A stretch of DNA of 64,000 bases from Linum tenue (taxonomy: Eukaryota; Streptophyta; Magnoliopsida; Malpighiales; Linaceae), in contig CAMGYJ010000008.1 of assembly GCA_946122785.1 (NCBI GenBank), positions 8,023,475-8,087,474 on the forward strand, read 5' to 3'. Shown in pieces: positions 59,670 through 64,000 of this stretch. Position 1 is the stretch's first letter; each line of letters begins with the position of its first letter. The notes below the pieces were generated by a model. That model searched no databases and had not been told where the DNA came from. It was given only the letters and a program-made list of their open reading frames with translations. The translations under genes were made by a program, and so were the position numbers.

Positions 59670-62188
59670 ATGGCTGGTGCAACGAGAAGAAGAGCCAAAC
59701 TCAGATCAAGTCGTCCAATCCTTCATATAGGGACAGAAGAAATCGACGGCACAACACATGTTCCAACAATGGAAGGGTGCAACAGGTCATGTTCGCAACC
59801 TCAATCCAATTTCAGTGCATCTAATGCTAATGGGATCGATGTACCTCAAGGTACAGTGTTCTATAACTTATGAATTATTCATTAGGAAATACAAAATTAT
59901 CTTTTAATATATTTTGTTTGTTATAAACGTGCTTATCATGAAGGAAGTGTGCCTCCTACTGGACCTGGTTCAGAACGCATACCACAATCTACATCAGAGG
60001 AAGAAATTCAAGGTATATAACTATTGAATAAGGCTTTATAAAGTTAATATGATGAAGTTGTTTCTGCCTTCATCTTCCATCACCATTTAAACATGTGTGA
60101 ACAGGTATTACTAAGAGTCGTGTACGTGGTAGAGGCAAATATAAAGGCCTTAACATGGCAAAGAAAACTAAGTCAATCAATGACAAACTGCTTGTGTATT
60201 TTCCTCCTGGTGAAGAAAATTATCAACCGGTTGGTCCCAATGGAAGGCGTTTGAGTATGTGGTTGGGATATTGTGTTCGTTCTGTAACTGAGGCGCCAAT
60301 GTATGGCTGGAAGTCTACCGTAGTTCCTCAATACAGTAACCAACTATGGAACATGGTCACTGTAAGTGCATTCGAAAGAAATTGGACTATCCTAATCACC
60401 ATTTGATTTATGCTTACATGCTAATAATTTTAATGATCTCGATTTATTTGATAGGATTACTTTGACGTGAGTTCCGAAAGCCCTCCAAAGCTGAAAAAAC
60501 TTGAGGAATTGCATAATAGTCCTTCGTCTGAAACTATTGAAGTGAAGCAATTCAAGTTCAGGACACATTGCTTCCATGTGATGAAGGAGAGCTATAGAAA
60601 GTGGAAATCAAGGCTCCGAAATGAATACAAACAGTTTGACACCGATGAGGAAAGAATGCAGAAAATCCCTGAAGGTTTAACAGCTGAAAATTGGGGGAAA
60701 ATGCTACAAGTCTTTGCATCAAAGGAATTTGTGGTACGAATTGAGAATGTTTATTTGATTATATTTTTCTTTATTGAATATTGCATCTGTTATATTTTGA
60801 TTTCCTGGACTTGGTTCTTCATTTGCTAATGCGTATCAACACTAGCTTATATATATAGAAATAGAATATATATGTTGCATCTGTTTATGTTATTGGACAA
60901 AATCCTTTATTAATTGTTTATGCTTCTCTGTAGTTGTGTTGAATACAGATTTTGTACTATAACTTATTTTTTTTATGCTTTTGCTGGGTAGCATTGGTAG
61001 CCTTGTTCTTGCAACAAACTTATTGTTTATAGATGCTTTAATTTGTATGTTTATATGTGTATATAGGAACTAAGTGACAGGAATACAAAGAATCGAGCAA
61101 ATCAAACACTTGTAGCATGCACTGGGCCAGTTTCCTTTGCACAAGTGAACTATGATATGGTAGTATTTTTTTTTTTAATTTATGTAGTTTTTAAATAATT
61201 TATTTCGCTATCTTTGATTGGATTTATCACACTTGATAGATTGACGAGGAAACTGGTGAAGAAGCATTAGCTTCTGAGGTTTGGATGGCTCAGCATACCT
61301 TTCTGAATGATAAGAACGAGACTGAGTGGGTCAACAATGAATCATTCCTAGCTTATGTAAGTTTTAATTTATTATACTCAAAGTACATTTATGGAATTGT
61401 TAGATTTTAGGAACAATGTGTTAATATTTGTATTCCTTTCTTTTTAGCAACAAATCAGGAGAGTTGAAGAAGAAGTTGTACCAGTTAATCCAAATATTGA
61501 CGTGCTGAAAGAGGCTTTTAAGACTCGCTCTGGACATATTCCTGGTAAAGGAACTGGTTGCAAGTCAAGGAGACAAACAATAATCAACCCCCAAAGTGGA
61601 AAAGTGCAACAGCTCGAGGAACAATTGGCCGCTGTGACAACAAGGTTAGAAGACCAAGCTCAACAAAATCAAGAGCTGACAACAAAATTGGAAGATCAAG
61701 GGAGGCAAAATTTGTTGTTGAGCCAAAGGTTTGAGCAATTAATGGAAATGGTACAAAGTCAGCAACATGGACACTCATCAGAAGATACTGAAGTAAGTTC
61801 CCTACCCGCAATCCTCTACTTACATGTAATAGAAGCTTAAATGTTGAAATTGCTATTCTTGACTTAGGATAGCGCTTAAGTTGTTTTTTTTTCACTTTCA
61901 ACTTGATTATATGTTATGATTAGTTTTTTTAACAAATTTTGAAATTAGGATGAAGAAACTCTTAGTCGAGAAGAGAGGAATGAAGAAGAATTTGAAAGGG
62001 AGCAACGTTATCTAAAGGTATGTGACTTTTTTTCTTTAGATCAAAGAAATATGATAGTCTACTTGGTAAACAATAATGTATAGTGAGAATATTTAACATT
62101 TTTTGAATAAATAATGTAGGTGCTGCATCTTAATAGAAAGAGGATTTCACCAACAAAACATTCTTCTGCTGCAAAAAAGAAGAAGTGA
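59670..62188 (+). CDS. CACTA accessory protein, TNPA-like (plant transposase Ptta/En/Spm family)
   Basis: Nine exons: 59670-59850, 59944-60012, 60105-60361, 60455-60733, 61067-61159, 61240-61356, 61448-61792, 61949-62017 and 62120-62188, giving 492 aa with every junction in frame. A basic N-terminus with GITKSRVRGRGKYKGLNMAK precedes a conserved core (LVYFPPGEENYQPVGPNGRR; KFRTHCFHVMKESYRKWKSR; NTKNRANQTLVACTGPVSFA). A coiled coil follows (QQLEEQLAAVTTRLEDQAQQ) and the protein ends in a Lys-rich tail. In maize Spm, TNPA binds the subterminal repeats and brings the ends together; the repeat array here would be its target. The function is inferred from family and context. Confidence 0.88.
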
Positions 62189-62504
62189 TTCTTTGCTTCT
62201 TCACGGTATGTGTAAACTTTTTTTTCATCTCTGGACTAATGTTTTGTTGACTTTTTTAATAATAATTATTAATCTTTGATTATATTGTATTTCCAGGAAG
62301 ATGGAAAAAGAAGCATCTTTATGGGTCAGATTTGGAATATGATGAGAAGAAAATTATATTTATGATTATTTAGGATTTTGGATAATGATGATACATTAAG
62401 TCACGATTGTTTTACCTTTTAAATTTTTGGATCTTATTGATGTTATTATTATATGGCCAATATATTATTTATTTGATGATATCTTGTGTGAAAAGATTAT
62501 GTAG

Positions 62505-63235
62505 GGATGATTTATTGTCTCCAAGTGGGCGTGTCCTCATCCCCAATTATAGTATATATGGGATGTCTCTTTGTCTCCAAAAATAATTTTTTTGGGACGA
62601 CTAAATGTCTCGACAAATTATTATTACTAGACGTCTTGTTGTCTCCAAAAATCTACTTAAAAGACACATCGTTGTCTCCAAAAAGAGTTCTTAGGAGACG
62701 AAAAGCTGTCCTGATAAATAGTTCACAAGAGACGACTGGCTGTCTCCAAAAAAGACCGCATAAGGGATGATTTGTCGTCTCCAAAGATAGTTCTTTGGGA
62801 ACGACTCATCGTCTCCAAAACAGTGCATTAGGGACAACTAAGTGTCTTATAAGATAGTTATTAGCAAGATTTGATGTCTCCGACAAACTTCATAGGGTAT
62901 GACTTGTTGTCTCCAAAACTACTTCATAGAGGACGAATTATTGTCTCCTGACATAACATATAGGAGACGACTAATTGACTCCCAAAATACTGCATAGGAG
63001 ACGACATATTATCCTAAATTCTTACAAATAGGACGGAAAATTAATTAGAATTTTTGCACTTTTGGAGACAACTATGTGTCTCTGACATTGAAGACGACTT
63101 TCCTTTTTTGTCTCCAAAAGAATAGAGGACGGAACCTATAGGCACCACCCGCAGGGACGACATTTGTCGTCTCCAAAAGATTTGGAGACAAAAAACCCAT
63201 GTTTTGGAGACAAAATTTTTCGTCCCCAAAACCTA
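62505..63235. repeat. Right subterminal repeat array of the CACTA element
   Basis: At least ten copies of (T/C)GTCTCCAA, mostly TCTCCAAAA, recur every 40-80 bp, alternating with 'gggacgac'/'ggagacgac' words that make the complementary orientation. The left end has fewer (around 54019, 54074 and 54093). Such arrays are the binding sites for TNPA-type proteins in CACTA elements. Confidence 0.85.
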
Positions 63236-63579
63236 TCAATTTTGTAGTGATTCTAGAGTCAAAATAGAGAATTTCGTTAAATATTTTGAAAAGAAAGAGG
63301 AGTTCATGGGAAAAAAGAAAAGAAGTTATAAATTTTGTGTTTCCAATTTGCATTGGGTTATGAACTGCTGTCAGATTCCCTATTTAGAAGAGTAGTATTA
63401 AGAATGATGGTGGTATTTCAAACGAGTTGTATGCATACGAGATGGGTAGCATAAGTAGACTTTTTTGGGTGGGGTGGCAGAAGTAGACAACAATATTTAC
63501 TTATTAAATGAAGAAATTTAGTGGGCACAGTTTGTTAGAGTCTCATTCATTGTGTGCCCTCTCTGTAACCATGACTAGA

Positions 63580-63900
63580 CTATTGATGTATTTGCTGGTA
63601 AGCAATACTGGTGCTTCCATTCCTCGAGTGGGTAAGTCCAAGATATCGGTGTAGATACTCATCGTCGGTATCATCCTTTGTCTGGACATGTTGCGATATC
63701 AAATCTAATTGCATCGAGTGGTTGGAAGGGCCCCTCAGAATCTCATTCAAAGCGGGACAGTAAGATAAGGAGTACATCTTGACATTTGCGGCACGACAAA
63801 TATCAACTGGAGGAAGTGGACCGGAGGGGATGGTCTGTACGTACCCAAACTGACAGAGGCAACATGAGGGATCGTACATAATAATAGAGTAATTAATTTT
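63580..63900 (-). pseudogene. Fragment resembling the C-terminal part of a plant mobile domain (MAIN-like) protein
   Basis: The minus strand encodes CLCQFGYVQTIPSGPLPPVD and later DDEYLHRYLGLTHSRNG, which resemble the 'QFG-x-Q-x-IP' and 'EYL-x-WY' signatures of plant mobile domain proteins, found in MAIN/MAIL genes and in many Mutator-like and gypsy elements. No start or splice partner is visible before the window ends, and upstream residues become low-complexity. It may be an exon of a gene that continues to the right, or a transposon remnant. Confidence 0.35.
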
Positions 63901-64000
63901 AAAATTTAAATTTTTTAGAATGCAATGAATAATAATAAAATTTTGAAAATAAATTGAAAAATTGAACTCTCGCTTACGACGTATAGAAAACATGTCAGGA

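Larger units (their letters stand above)
53988..63249 (+). mobile_element. CACTA (En/Spm) transposon, 9,262 bp, apparently complete
   Basis: Starts CACTACAAAATTAACG and ends CAATTTTGTAGTG, an inverted terminal pair (CACTACAAAATT). A 3-bp duplication ATT flanks it (53985-53987, 63250-63252), as CACTA transposases make. Both subterminal regions carry 'gtctccaaaa'/'ggagac' words in both orientations. Two plus-strand genes lie inside, a TNP2/TNPD transposase (54938-58485) and a TNPA-like protein (59670-62188). Both read through open exons with GT-AG borders. All parts of an autonomous element are present. Confidence 0.95.

Noticed and set aside
63250..63579. Possible continuation of the CACTA element past 63249
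   Set aside because: The terminus TGTAGTG and the ATT duplication end the element at 63249; beyond it the subterminal words stop.

Overview
The window is nuclear DNA from a flowering plant, most likely a rosid eudicot. Genes have GT-AG introns, AT-rich intergenic DNA, plant-only families (HD-Zip, SWEET, CASP-like, CYP71-type P450) and plant transposons (CACTA, hAT, Mutator-like, L1-type LINEs). I could not fix the species. Exons were joined by hand from reading frame and splice sites, so gene models are predictions.

Region 1, 1-33,200, is gene-dense and conserved. In order it holds: the 5' part of an HAT5/ATHB-1 homeodomain gene (minus) with a candidate leader uORF; an EMB506-like chloroplast ankyrin gene; a SWEET sugar transporter; thylakoid-lumen CYP38; a CBC1-like Raf kinase (minus); a PSA3-like photosystem I assembly factor; mitochondrial formate dehydrogenase (minus); the farnesyltransferase beta subunit ERA1; and a CASP-like 4A membrane protein. 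Four of these genes serve plastid or mitochondrial functions. The order interleaves genes that, from memory, sit in two separate Arabidopsis neighbourhoods (At3g01470-01490/At5g14780 and At5g40160-40300). Small transposons lie between genes: two hAT-type elements with perfect 8-bp target duplications, a 145-bp MITE, and a dead, 5'-truncated LINE between SWEET and CYP38.

Region 2, 34,200-46,720, is a decayed gene plus transposons. An enone/quinone oxidoreductase gene is broken by a 5-bp tandem duplication and carries inserts in its introns: a LINE tail, an intron-containing elongator tRNA-Met gene on the opposite strand, and a 1.4-kb Mutator-like element sitting exactly at a splice acceptor. 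Next comes a 5.8-kb full-length LINE with both ORFs open and a 17-bp target duplication, inserted beside a CACTA-like terminus.

Region 3, 46,720-53,990, is a specialised-metabolism pair: a short-chain dehydrogenase of the secoisolariciresinol-dehydrogenase type (plus) and a CYP71-clan cytochrome P450 (minus), converging across about 2 kb.

Region 4, 53,988-63,249, is one CACTA (En/Spm) transposon of 9,262 bp with matching termini and an ATT target duplication. It carries a three-exon TNP2/TNPD transposase gene, a nine-exon TNPA-like gene, and a dense array of subterminal repeats. Both genes read open, so the element could be autonomous. The last 750 bases hold a fragment resembling a plant mobile domain protein.

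No wholly new kind of system was found. The most rewarding items are the two apparently complete transposons, the transposon at the splice acceptor, the candidate HAT5 uORF, the one-exon-per-ankyrin-repeat gene and the interleaved synteny.
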